Positions 1 through 5,783 of a stretch of DNA of 5,924 bases are shown here, in pieces. The stretch comes from Streptomyces regalis. Lineage in GTDB: Bacteria; Actinomycetota; Actinomycetes; Streptomycetales; Streptomycetaceae. The notes beneath the pieces are model-generated. The model was not told the DNA's origin and did not search any database. It saw only the letters and a program-made list of their open reading frames with translations. A program made the translations under genes and the position numbers. The stretch lies in the NCBI RefSeq assembly GCF_001509475.1, contig NZ_LLZG01000135.1, positions 1 to 5,924 of the forward strand, in the 5' to 3' direction. The stretch's first letter is position 1. Each line of letters begins with the position of its first letter.

Positions 1-100
1 TCCGAGGTGAGTGAAGACGGCAATCTCCACTACGCCCGGAGGTCCATTCACGATCAACAACCGGTAGCAGGCGTGTCACCAACCTCCCGGCCGAGTACAG

Positions 101-2587
101 CTAGAGCTTCTCCACCGGCGCGTACCGCAGCAGCAACCGCTTCGGCTTGATGTCACCGAAGTCGATCGTCGCCTCGGCGTTCGCGCCCGTGCCCTTGACC
201 GCCATCACAGTGCCGAGCCCGAACTGGTCGTGCGTGACCCGGTCCCCGACCGCCAGCTGGGCGACCGGCCTCTCCGAGGTACGGCGGGTGGCGAAACCGG
301 ATGCGCCCGAGGCCGCGGAGCGCGAGCGGGACGAGGACAGCGAGGCTGCCACACCGGACGCCGGGCCGGAGGAGACCGGCGAGGACGCACCCGTGCGCTT
401 CCAGTCCACGTGCTGCGCCGGGATCTCCTCCAGGAAGCGGGACGGCGGGTTGTATGACGGCTGCCCCCACGCGCTGCGCATCGACGAGCGCGTCAGATAC
501 AGCCGCTCACGCGCGCGCGTGATGCCGACGTAAGCCAGGCGCCGCTCCTCCTCCAGCTCCTTGGTCTGGCCGAGGGCGCGCATGTGCGGGAAGACGCCGT
601 CCTCCATGCCGGTGAGGAAGACGACCGGGAACTCCAGTCCCTTGGCGGTGTGCAGGGTCATCAGGGTGATGACGCCGGAGCCGTCCTCGTCCTCGTCGGG
701 GATCTGGTCGGAGTCGGCGACCAGCGCGACCCGCTCCAGGAAGTCGGAGAGCGAGCCGGACGCCTCCCCCTCCGCCGACTCCTGCTCGAACTCCAGGGCC
801 ACGGCCGCGAGTTCCTGGAGGTTCTCGATACGCGTCTCGTCCTGCGGGTCGGTGGAGGCCTGCAACTCGGCGAGGTACCCCGTGCGTTCGAGCACTGCCT
901 CCAGGACGGTGGCCGGGCCCGCGCCGGACTCGACGATCGTACGGAGCTCCTCCATCAGCGTGTTGAACCGCTTGACGGCGTTGGTCGACCGCGCGGCCAT
1001 GCCGTACGCCTCGTCGACGCGCTTGAGCGCCTGCGGGAAGCTGATCTTCTCGCGCTGGGACAGGGCGTCGATCATCGCCTCGGCGCGCTCGCCGATGCCC
1101 CGCTTGGGGACGTTCAGGATCCGGCGCAGCGGCACCGAGTCCTCCGGGTTGGCCAGCACCCGCAGGTACGCCAGGACGTCCCGGACCTCCTTGCGCTCGT
1201 AGAACCGAACCCCGCCGACGACCTTGTAGGGCAGGCCGACGCGGATGAAGACCTCTTCGAAGACACGGGACTGAGCGTTCGTCCGGTAGAAGACGGCGAC
1301 ATCACCCGCCTTCGCGTCGCCCGCGTCCGTCAAACGGTCTATCTCGTCGGCGACGAACTGCGCCTCGTCGTGCTCGGTGTCGGCGACATAGCCGGTGATG
1401 CGCGCGCCCGCGCCCGCGTTGGTCCACAGGTTCTTGGGGCGGCGCGACTCGTTGCGCTCGATGACCGCGTTGGCGGCGGTGAGGATCGTCTGCGTGGAGC
1501 GGTAGTTCTGCTCCAGCAGGATGGTCGTCGCGTCCGGGTAGTCCTCCTCGAACTGGAGGATGTTGCGGATCGTCGCGCCGCGGAAGGCGTAGATCGACTG
1601 GTCGGCGTCACCCACGACGCACAGCTCAGCGGGCGGGATGTCGTTCTCGCTGGGCGGTACGTCGACCGGATGCTCACCGGTCCCGACCAGCTCGCGCACC
1701 AGCGCGTACTGCGCGTGGTTGGTGTCCTGGTACTCGTCCACCAGCACATGGCGGAAGCGACGGCGGTAGTGCTCGGCGACGTCCGGGAAGGCACGCAGCA
1801 GGTTGACCGTCGTCATGATCAGGTCGTCGAAGTCGAGGGCGTTGGCCTCCCGCAACCGCGACTGGTACATGGCGTAGGCCTGGGCGAGGGTCTTCTCGAA
1901 GCCGTCACTCGCCTGAGCGGCGAAGTCCTCCTCGTCGATCAGCTCGTTCTTCAGGTTGCTGATCTTGGCGCTGAACGACTTGGGCGGGAACTTCTTCGGG
2001 TCGAGGTCCAGGTCCCGGCAGACGAGCGCCATCAGCCGCTTGCTGTCGGCGGCGTCGTAGATCGAGAACGACGACGTGAACCCGAGCTTCTTGCTCTCTC
2101 TGCGCAGGATGCGCACGCACGCGCTGTGGAAGGTCATCACCCACATCGCGTTCGCGCGCGGGCCGACGAGCTGCTCGACGCGCTCCTTCATCTCACCGGC
2201 GGCCTTGTTGGTGAAGGTGATCGCGAGAACCTGCCCCGGGTGCACATTCCGCTCGGCCAGCAGGTGGGCGATGCGATGGGTGAGCACGCGCGTCTTTCCG
2301 GACCCGGCACCGGCCACGATGAGCAGCGGGCTGCCGGAGTGGACGACGGCGGCGCGCTGGTTGTCGTTCAGCCCCTCCAGGAGCGCGGCCGCGTCGAGGG
2401 CCGGGCGCGGGGCGCCGTCGCGGTAGTAGGCGTCCCGGTCCGGAGGCACGTCGAACTTCCCGCCGAACAGATCGTCCGGAACCGGCTCCGGAGAGTGATC
2501 GTCCTCGGGCGGCGGCGGCTGTTCTTCCTCGTGGGCCCGTGGGGCCTGGAGGTCCGCCAGGAAGCTGTCGTCAAAGAGGCTGCTCAT
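101..2587 (-). CDS. pcrA: ATP-dependent DNA helicase PcrA (UvrD/Rep family, SF1A)
   Basis: Superfamily 1A 3'-5' DNA helicase. Known roles of the family are unwinding in nucleotide excision and mismatch repair, stripping RecA filaments, and clearing replication-transcription conflicts in the cytoplasm. Visible motifs in order: Q motif (LNDNQRAA, residues 73-80), Walker A (AGAGSGKT, 92-99), motif Ia (ITFTNKAA, 123-130), TFHS (152-155), Walker B (DEYQD, 284-288), motif III (GDADQSIYAFRG, about 326-337), motif IV (QNYRST, 360-365), motif V (TLHTAKGLEF, about 643-652) and motif VI (YVGITRARERL, about 684-694). A Ser/Ala-rich linker (about 733-775) leads to a Tudor-like C-terminal domain (780-828, VGDRVTHDQFGLGTV) that binds RNA polymerase in PcrA. 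The acidic, Pro-rich N-terminus (MSSLFDDSFLADLQ) is typical of streptomycete PcrA. The 828 residues look complete. The ATG at 2587-2585 is preceded by GGAG with a short 4-nt spacer. The gene is transcribed divergently from the NlpC/P60 gene. No missing key residue was seen. Confidence 0.97.
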   Translation of the reverse strand: MSSLFDDSFLADLQAPRAHEEEQPPPPEDDHSPEPVPDDLFGGKFDVPPDRDAYYRDGAPRPALDAAALLEGLNDNQRAAVVHSGSPLLIVAGAGSGKTRVLTHRIAHLLAERNVHPGQVLAITFTNKAAGEMKERVEQLVGPRANAMWVMTFHSACVRILRRESKKLGFTSSFSIYDAADSKRLMALVCRDLDLDPKKFPPKSFSAKISNLKNELIDEEDFAAQASDGFEKTLAQAYAMYQSRLREANALDFDDLIMTTVNLLRAFPDVAEHYRRRFRHVLVDEYQDTNHAQYALVRELVGTGEHPVDVPPSENDIPPAELCVVGDADQSIYAFRGATIRNILQFEEDYPDATTILLEQNYRSTQTILTAANAVIERNESRRPKNLWTNAGAGARITGYVADTEHDEAQFVADEIDRLTDAGDAKAGDVAVFYRTNAQSRVFEEVFIRVGLPYKVVGGVRFYERKEVRDVLAYLRVLANPEDSVPLRRILNVPKRGIGERAEAMIDALSQREKISFPQALKRVDEAYGMAARSTNAVKRFNTLMEELRTIVESGAGPATVLEAVLERTGYLAELQASTDPQDETRIENLQELAAVALEFEQESAEGEASGSLSDFLERVALVADSDQIPDEDEDGSGVITLMTLHTAKGLEFPVVFLTGMEDGVFPHMRALGQTKELEEERRLAYVGITRARERLYLTRSSMRSAWGQPSYNPPSRFLEEIPAQHVDWKRTGASSPVSSGPASGVAASLSSSRSRSAASGASGFATRRTSERPVAQLAVGDRVTHDQFGLGTVMAVKGTGANAEATIDFGDIKPKRLLLRYAPVEKL

Positions 2588-2680
2588 CGCTCTCCGAGTC
2601 TAGGGCGCCCCACTGACAGTCCGCGGCCACCCCGAGAACATCGCCTGTTTCAAACCCGGATGATCTTGCAGATCCGACCA

Positions 2681-2724
2681 CCCCCACCACCTTCTCCCCC
2701 TCCCTCACCCTCCACACCCCTCCC
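2681..2724 (-). promoter_or_regulatory. putative G-quadruplex motif in the pcrA upstream region
   Basis: On the minus strand, which is the pcrA sense strand, five runs of three or more G lie within 29 nt (plus-strand C runs 2722-2724, 2717-2720, 2708-2710, 2702-2704 and 2696-2700). The gaps are 1, 6, 3 and 1 nt, which fits the G3+N1-7 quadruplex pattern. A sixth run (2681-2685) follows after 10 nt. The plus strand has no G at all from 2677 to 2724. The motif starts about 110 nt upstream of the pcrA ATG, so it sits in the 5' leader or the promoter. Folding and any regulatory effect are inferred; G-rich runs also arise by chance in genomes of this composition. Confidence 0.45.
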
Positions 2725-2929
2725 GTCACGATCCGCAACCGACCCGAAACCGGACTTCCCGCCGAGGATCCGGACGCCCACCGCCGGCCAAAAGAGGCTG
2801 AAGGTGATCGAAAGCCGACACTCAACCCAAAATGATCACAACTCTCCGCAGACTCACACCCATCGACCACAGTTCGCAGCGCCCTGACTCAAGGTCACGA
2901 AAATGTATCGGGCATATCGAACATCAACC

Positions 2930-2959
2930 TTCACAGGGGCCACACGAGTTGGCTACCGT
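2930..2959 (+). promoter_or_regulatory. candidate sigma70-like promoter of the riboswitch/NlpC-P60 gene
   Basis: A -35-like TTCACA (2930-2935, 5 of 6 to TTGACA) is followed after 18 nt by a -10-like TACCGT (2954-2959, matching the actinobacterial TAnnnT pattern). Transcription would start near 2966, about 40 nt before the riboswitch and about 215 nt before the TTG start. This gives a leader long enough to hold the whole aptamer. It was identified by eye only; the AT-richer stretch just upstream (2898-2930) could hold further regulator sites, but no known operator was recognised. Confidence 0.45.
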
Positions 2960-3007
2960 GCCGGACAGGCCGTACGACCCCCACCGGCGAACGTCGCCGG
3001 GCCGCAC

Positions 3008-3160
3008 GGCCTCCGCCGAGTCCGGTGCGCCGCCGCGCAGCCGGAGCCGGGGACCCACCGAACTTTGGGGTGAATCGGCCCGACCCCACCCAGGGACAGG
3101 CCGTAGGGCAACCCTTCCGGACCACCCGCCCGAACCCGACAGCTAACTCGGTAGGCGGAG
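3008..3160 (+). ncRNA. c-di-AMP riboswitch (ydaO-yuaA family)
   Basis: Cis-acting leader RNA that binds cyclic di-AMP. Diagnostic conserved blocks are present in order: GCCGGAGCCGGGGACCCA (about 3040-3057), GGGGTGAATC (3067-3076) and GAACCCGACAGCTAAC (3132-3147). The closing P1 helix is visible: CTCCGCC (3011-3017) pairs with GGCGGAG (3154-3160), continued by GAG (3018-3020) with CTC (3147-3149). In actinobacteria this class is known to precede genes for cell-wall hydrolases (Rpf, NlpC/P60), which fits the gene downstream. Ligand binding generally lowers expression in this class. The aptamer ends only 3 nt before the Shine-Dalgarno at 3164, so no separate U-tract terminator fits between them. 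Control of SD access, or attenuation further on, is therefore inferred here. Confidence 0.93.
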
Positions 3161-3163
3161 TAC

Positions 3164-3171
3164 GGAAGGAG
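3164..3171 (+). promoter_or_regulatory. ribosome binding site deciding the TTG start at 3181
   Basis: GGAAGGAG lies 9 nt before TTG at 3181. It supports that TTG over the GTG at 3025 that would give the longest reading frame, because the GTG lies inside the riboswitch. GGAG (3168-3171) can pair with CTCC (3176-3179) over a 4-nt loop. AGGCGG (3153-3158, mostly the 3' strand of P1) can pair with TCGCCT (3172-3177) including one G-T. Either could link aptamer folding to translation; both are weak predictions by eye. Confidence 0.8.
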
Positions 3172-3180
3172 TCGCCTCCC

Positions 3181-4383
3181 TTGGCGTCGCACCGCAAGTC
3201 GCGTCCCGCGGGTACGCGCGTAGCAGGCATACGGACCCCCGCCCTCGCCACGGCGGCCCTCACCTCCGTGGCCCTGCTGTCCCAGACGGCCAACGCGAGC
3301 CCCTCGGCGGACGACAGGCCGAGCCTCGAAGAGGTCGAGAAGAAGGTCAACGACCTCTACCACCAGGCGGAGTCGGCCACCGAGAAGTACAACGCGGCCA
3401 AAGAGAAGACCGCGAAGCAGCGCAAGCGCGTCGATACCCTCCTCGACGACGTCGCCCAGCGCACCCAGAAGCTCAACGACGCGCGCGAGGAACTCGGCCG
3501 CAACGCCGCCGCCCAGTACCGCACAGGAGCCGCCGCCCCCGACACGGCGACCTTCCTCCTCGCGGACACCCCGCAGGACTACTTCGACCAGACCCAGCTG
3601 ATGGACCGCATGACGGGACGTCAGAAGGAAGCGGTCGACGACTACTTCACGCAGCAGTCCGCGACGATGAAGAAGCGCCAGGAGGCCACCCAGAGCCTCG
3701 AGGCGCTCACCGAGTCGCAGAACGACCTGCAGACCGCCAAGTCCACCGTCCAGAAGAAGCTCTCCGACGCACGCGAACTGCTCTCGAAGCTGACGGCGGA
3801 GGAGAAGGCCCGCCTGGCCGCGATCGAGAAGCGCAAGCAGGAGGAGGCCGCCCGCAAGGCGGCGGAACTGGCCCGGCAACAAGCGGAGGCCGAGGCCGAG
3901 CGCCAGCGCCAGGAGGCGGCCCAGGAGCAGGAGACCACCGAGCCGCCGTTCGACTCGAGCGCCTCGGACTCATCCTCCTCGGACTCATCCTCCTCGGACT
4001 CATCCTCCTCGGACTCCTCGTACGCCACCAAGGCCGAGAAGGCCCTCGCCTTCGCCCGCTCCCAGATAGGCAAGCCCTACGTCTGGGGCGCCACCGGCCC
4101 CGACTCCTACGACTGCTCCGGCCTCACCCAGGCCGCCTGGAAGGCCGCGGACGTCGACATCCCCCGCGTCACCTACGACCAGGTCAACGCCGGCACCACG
4201 GTCCCGCTCTCCAGCGCCCAGCCCGGCGACCTGGTCTTCTTCTACGACGACGTCACACACGTGGGCCTCTACATCGGCAACGGCATGATGATCCACGCCC
4301 CCAAGCCCGGCACGTATGTCCGCGAGGAGTCGATCTACTACGACGGGGAGTCGTCGATCCACAGCGTGGTCCGCCCGGCCTGA
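3181..4383 (+). CDS. secreted coiled-coil NlpC/P60 (C40) peptidoglycan endopeptidase
   Basis: Exported cell-wall hydrolase. NlpC/P60 enzymes are cysteine peptidases that cut peptidoglycan stem peptides, usually between D-iGlu and the diamino acid. With TTG as residue 1 the protein has 400 residues. The signal peptide has a basic start (ASHRKSRPAGTRVAGIR), a hydrophobic core and a probable cleavage after Ala39 (TANA|SPS). Residues about 46-250 form an alpha-helical coiled coil rich in K/E/A/Q, as in RipA- and PcsB-like proteins, where it holds the enzyme in check or binds a partner. A Ser/Asp linker (262-280) follows. The catalytic domain spans about 282-400, with Cys312 (YDCSGL), His360 (VTHVGLYIG) and His372 (MIHAPKPG) as the expected triad. 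The gene stands alone, with the c-di-AMP riboswitch in its leader. The start was chosen from the strong SD and because the longer frame would translate the riboswitch and delay the signal peptide. Confidence 0.93.
   Translation: MASHRKSRPAGTRVAGIRTPALATAALTSVALLSQTANASPSADDRPSLEEVEKKVNDLYHQAESATEKYNAAKEKTAKQRKRVDTLLDDVAQRTQKLNDAREELGRNAAAQYRTGAAAPDTATFLLADTPQDYFDQTQLMDRMTGRQKEAVDDYFTQQSATMKKRQEATQSLEALTESQNDLQTAKSTVQKKLSDARELLSKLTAEEKARLAAIEKRKQEEAARKAAELARQQAEAEAERQRQEAAQEQETTEPPFDSSASDSSSSDSSSSDSSSSDSSYATKAEKALAFARSQIGKPYVWGATGPDSYDCSGLTQAAWKAADVDIPRVTYDQVNAGTTVPLSSAQPGDLVFFYDDVTHVGLYIGNGMMIHAPKPGTYVREESIYYDGESSIHSVVRPA
3964..4016 (+). repeat. 15-bp in-frame tandem repeat encoding Ser/Asp linker
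   Basis: Three identical units of TCGGACTCATCCTCC (3964-3978, 3979-3993, 3994-4008) and a partial fourth (4009-4016) encode SDSSS repeats between the coiled coil and the NlpC/P60 domain. The period is a multiple of three, so a change in copy number keeps the frame. The identical codons, including the TCA that is rare in such genomes, point to recent slippage expansion. Confidence 0.9.
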
Positions 4384-4403
4384 CGCCACGCTGTAGGGCC
4401 GCT

Positions 4404-4523
4404 TTAGACCTGTCGGATTCTCAGCGATCTGTCGTCAACTTGTCGCCTACGACAGATCGCTGAGAATCGCTCCGTAGAGTGATTCTCAGCTACTCACAGC
4501 ATTCTTGCGGTCCTCGGGCGTAT
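4404..4523 (+). repeat. left copy of a flanking direct repeat, split by a 65-bp insert
   Basis: 4404-4425 matches 5708-5729 at 21 of 22 positions. 4481-4523 matches 5720-5762 at about 36 of 43, by hand alignment. In the right copy the two parts are contiguous and share the 10-mer GATCCTCAGC. In the left copy they are separated by 65 bases (4426-4490), with GATTCTCAGC present at both edges (4416-4425 and 4481-4490). The copies lie about 1.3 kb apart in the same orientation and enclose the PadR fragment and the HEPN gene. They may be ends of a mobile or recombined segment. No family was recognised. Confidence 0.75.
4416..4468. repeat. perfect 20-bp inverted repeat (possible terminator or palindromic element)
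   Basis: 4416-4435 is the exact reverse complement of 4449-4468, with a 13-nt loop (4436-4448). It begins 33 nt after the NlpC/P60 stop codon, so it could act as that gene's terminator. However, the stem is only half G+C and has no T tract after it, unlike the usual GC-rich actinobacterial terminator. Most of the hairpin is absent from the right-hand copy of the flanking repeat, so it may equally be a small palindromic insertion or recombination site. The TGTCG word recurs at 4411-4415, 4431-4435 (as CTGTCGT) and 4441-4445. Confidence 0.85.
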
Positions 4524-4727
4524 CCGCAGCTTAAGCGACTGGAACAGGCAGGATGGCTCACCAGCCGCCCAGAGATCGAGGAGTCCTGGTTCGGGCGCGC
4601 ACCCGCCGGCTGCGGCCCAGGCCGCCGCCGCACCTACTACTCCTTCACGCCTGAAGGAGTCCGTGCCGCAGCCCATGAAATCCAGCACCACAAGAAACGA
4701 CCTCCCTCACGATCCAAACGGCTTTAG
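4479..4727 (+). pseudogene. N-terminally truncated PadR-like winged-helix regulator fragment
   Basis: The 82-codon frame opens with GTG at 4479. Residues 15-62 resemble the second half of a PadR-type DNA-binding domain: YPQLKRLEQAGWLTS (15-29, end of the recognition helix and the next segment), then GPGRRRTYYSFTPEGVRAAA (the beta wing and following helix). The first half of the winged helix is missing. Residues 1-14 are encoded by the left flanking repeat, and an in-frame TGA at 4461-4463 blocks any extension. Family likeness starts at codon 4521, the repeat boundary, which suggests the gene was cut by the event that made the repeat junction. No good ribosome binding site is seen before the GTG. 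A short functional wHTH protein overlapping the HEPN gene cannot be excluded. Confidence 0.6.
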
Positions 4728-5700
4728 AGTCCGCTTCATGCATGCCGATCAGCTCAAGACCTCGTCGAAAAGATGGATGACTGCGGCACTCGCAGCATTC
4801 TCCGAGGGGCCGGAGTCATACGACTTCGCCGTTCACCACGCTGGGATCGCCGCCGAGCACCTACTGAAGGCATATCTCGCGAGCCTCCACCCTGCACTGA
4901 TAGTCGAGGCCAGAGACTTCGACTCACTGCTTCACGCCACAGGTCACCCCGCCCACGCATCAGCCCCAGCGAGTCGAGTGAAGACGATCGGCCTGGTGGA
5001 GGCCCATGCACGAGTGCACAAGATCCTGCGCAGCCAACTCCCGGTCGGCAAGCAGGCCCTTGACCCCGTCGCGAACGCACGCAACGGCGTTGCTCACAGC
5101 GGCATCCATGACGTCGCCGAGGTTCAGACAGTCTTCACCACATGCCTCCGACTGATCGACCCGCTGCTCATCGAATTGAAGATCGATCCGGATACCTACT
5201 GGGGTGATTACCGGTCTCTGCACGACAGGCTGATCGAGGAACGTGTCCGGGCCGCCCGCATTCGGCTGGAGGTCAAGCTGGCCAAGTCCCGCGCCATCTT
5301 CGAACAGCGCTATGGACACCTGGGGACGAACGAGCGGGAAATCGTGCTTGCCACGATCACAAAGCACTCGCATGTCTATATGGAGCACAACGAAGAAAGG
5401 CCCTGCCCTGCCTGCGGCTCGAAGGGCTGGCTCATCGGAACCACCCATGTCGACTCAACGAACGAGCCCGTCGTGGTATTTACGCCTTACGTGTTCGCCT
5501 GTTCAGCCTGCGACCTCGACGTCGAGAATGAGGAGTTCTGGGAACTTGGGGATCTCAGTGACGAAGTCGTACTCGACGACCCGCCAGAAGTCTTCTACGA
5601 AAACTGGGAGCCGGACTACGACTTCGTCCCCGACGACCCCGAAGACCCCACGATCGATGCAAATTGGGAACCAGACGAAGACAGCTATCGGGACAGGTGA
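4663..5700 (+). CDS. HEPN-like protein with C-terminal zinc ribbon and acidic tail
   Basis: No named family was recognised. The longest frame (GTG 4663) gives 345 residues. Residues about 30-172 look like an all-helical HEPN domain: SYDFAVHHAGIAAEHLLKAYLAS (52-74) is the typical first helix, and ARNGVAHSG carries Arg140-x4-His145, the R(N)xxxH signature of HEPN ribonucleases. A charged helical stretch follows (about 180-235). A zinc ribbon uses C248-x2-C251 and C280-x2-C283. The last 62 residues contain 26 Asp/Glu and no Lys, with NWEPD at 314-318 and 334-338. HEPN proteins with this motif often are RNases in toxin-antitoxin or phage-defence systems; that role is inferred here. Start is uncertain: GAAGGAG (4653-4659) is 3 nt from the GTG and 15 nt from ATG 4675, while ATG 4738 lacks an SD but avoids overlap with the PadR frame. 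GC is low (29 of 60 at 5341-5400, against 45 of 60 at 3901-3960), suggesting transfer. Confidence 0.8.
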   Translation: MPQPMKSSTTRNDLPHDPNGFRVRFMHADQLKTSSKRWMTAALAAFSEGPESYDFAVHHAGIAAEHLLKAYLASLHPALIVEARDFDSLLHATGHPAHASAPASRVKTIGLVEAHARVHKILRSQLPVGKQALDPVANARNGVAHSGIHDVAEVQTVFTTCLRLIDPLLIELKIDPDTYWGDYRSLHDRLIEERVRAARIRLEVKLAKSRAIFEQRYGHLGTNEREIVLATITKHSHVYMEHNEERPCPACGSKGWLIGTTHVDSTNEPVVVFTPYVFACSACDLDVENEEFWELGDLSDEVVLDDPPEVFYENWEPDYDFVPDDPEDPTIDANWEPDEDSYRDR

Positions 5701-5707
5701 CTCCACC

Positions 5708-5762
5708 TTAGACCTGTCGGATCCTCAGCCATTCACAGCGTTCTTGCGCTCCCCGGGCGCAT
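5708..5762 (+). repeat. right copy of the flanking direct repeat, uninterrupted
   Basis: This starts 7 nt after the HEPN gene stop. It carries the same TTAGACCTGTCGGAT and CTCAGC words as 4404-4425, followed directly by the CACAGC, TTCTTGCG and CGGGCG words found at 4495-4520. As it is contiguous, it probably shows the state of the sequence before the 65-bp insert in the left copy. The two copies have diverged at about 15% of positions, so the duplication is not very recent or the copies had separate origins. Confidence 0.75.
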
Positions 5763-5783
5763 GGGAGGGCACTGCCCATGTGC
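5757..5783 (+). terminator. possible terminator hairpin after the HEPN gene
   Basis: 5757-5765 (GCGCATGGG) can pair with 5775-5783 (CCCATGTGC): nine pairs including one G-T, with a 9-nt loop. There is no T tract after it. It lies about 57 nt past the HEPN stop codon, a reasonable place for a factor-independent stop in a high-GC host, but an overlapping GGGC/GCCC hairpin (5767-5770, 5774-5777) makes the fold ambiguous. Confidence 0.35.

Noticed and set aside
38..87. GGAGGT (38-43) and ACCTCC (82-87) as a terminator for pcrA
   Set aside because: Only 6 bp with a loop of nearly 40 nt and no T tract; too weak to call.
584..2887. 767-codon open frame on the plus strand antisense to pcrA
   Set aside because: It is complementary to the strongly conserved helicase, has no recognisable domain, and is rich in V/L/R/D/G as expected from a mirrored GC-rich codon pattern. 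Long antisense frames are common in such genomes.
2588..2930. pcrA promoter on the minus strand
   Set aside because: No pair of -35 and -10 hexamers at proper spacing stood out; TTGAGT- and TTGTGA-like words lack a fitting -10.
3025..3180. N-terminal extension of the NlpC/P60 protein from GTG 3025
   Set aside because: The extension is the riboswitch sequence, has no SD, and would place 52 residues before a normal signal peptide; TTG 3181 has a strong SD at the right distance.
2953..3882. 309-codon minus-strand frame over the riboswitch and the NlpC/P60 coiled coil
   Set aside because: It is antisense to the riboswitch and to a well-supported gene; its low-complexity Leu/Gly/Arg sequence mirrors the coiled-coil codons.
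4416..4490. CRISPR-like array from the repeated GATTCTCAGC 10-mers
   Set aside because: Only two direct copies and one inverted copy, no regular spacers and no cas genes; better explained as a palindromic insert.
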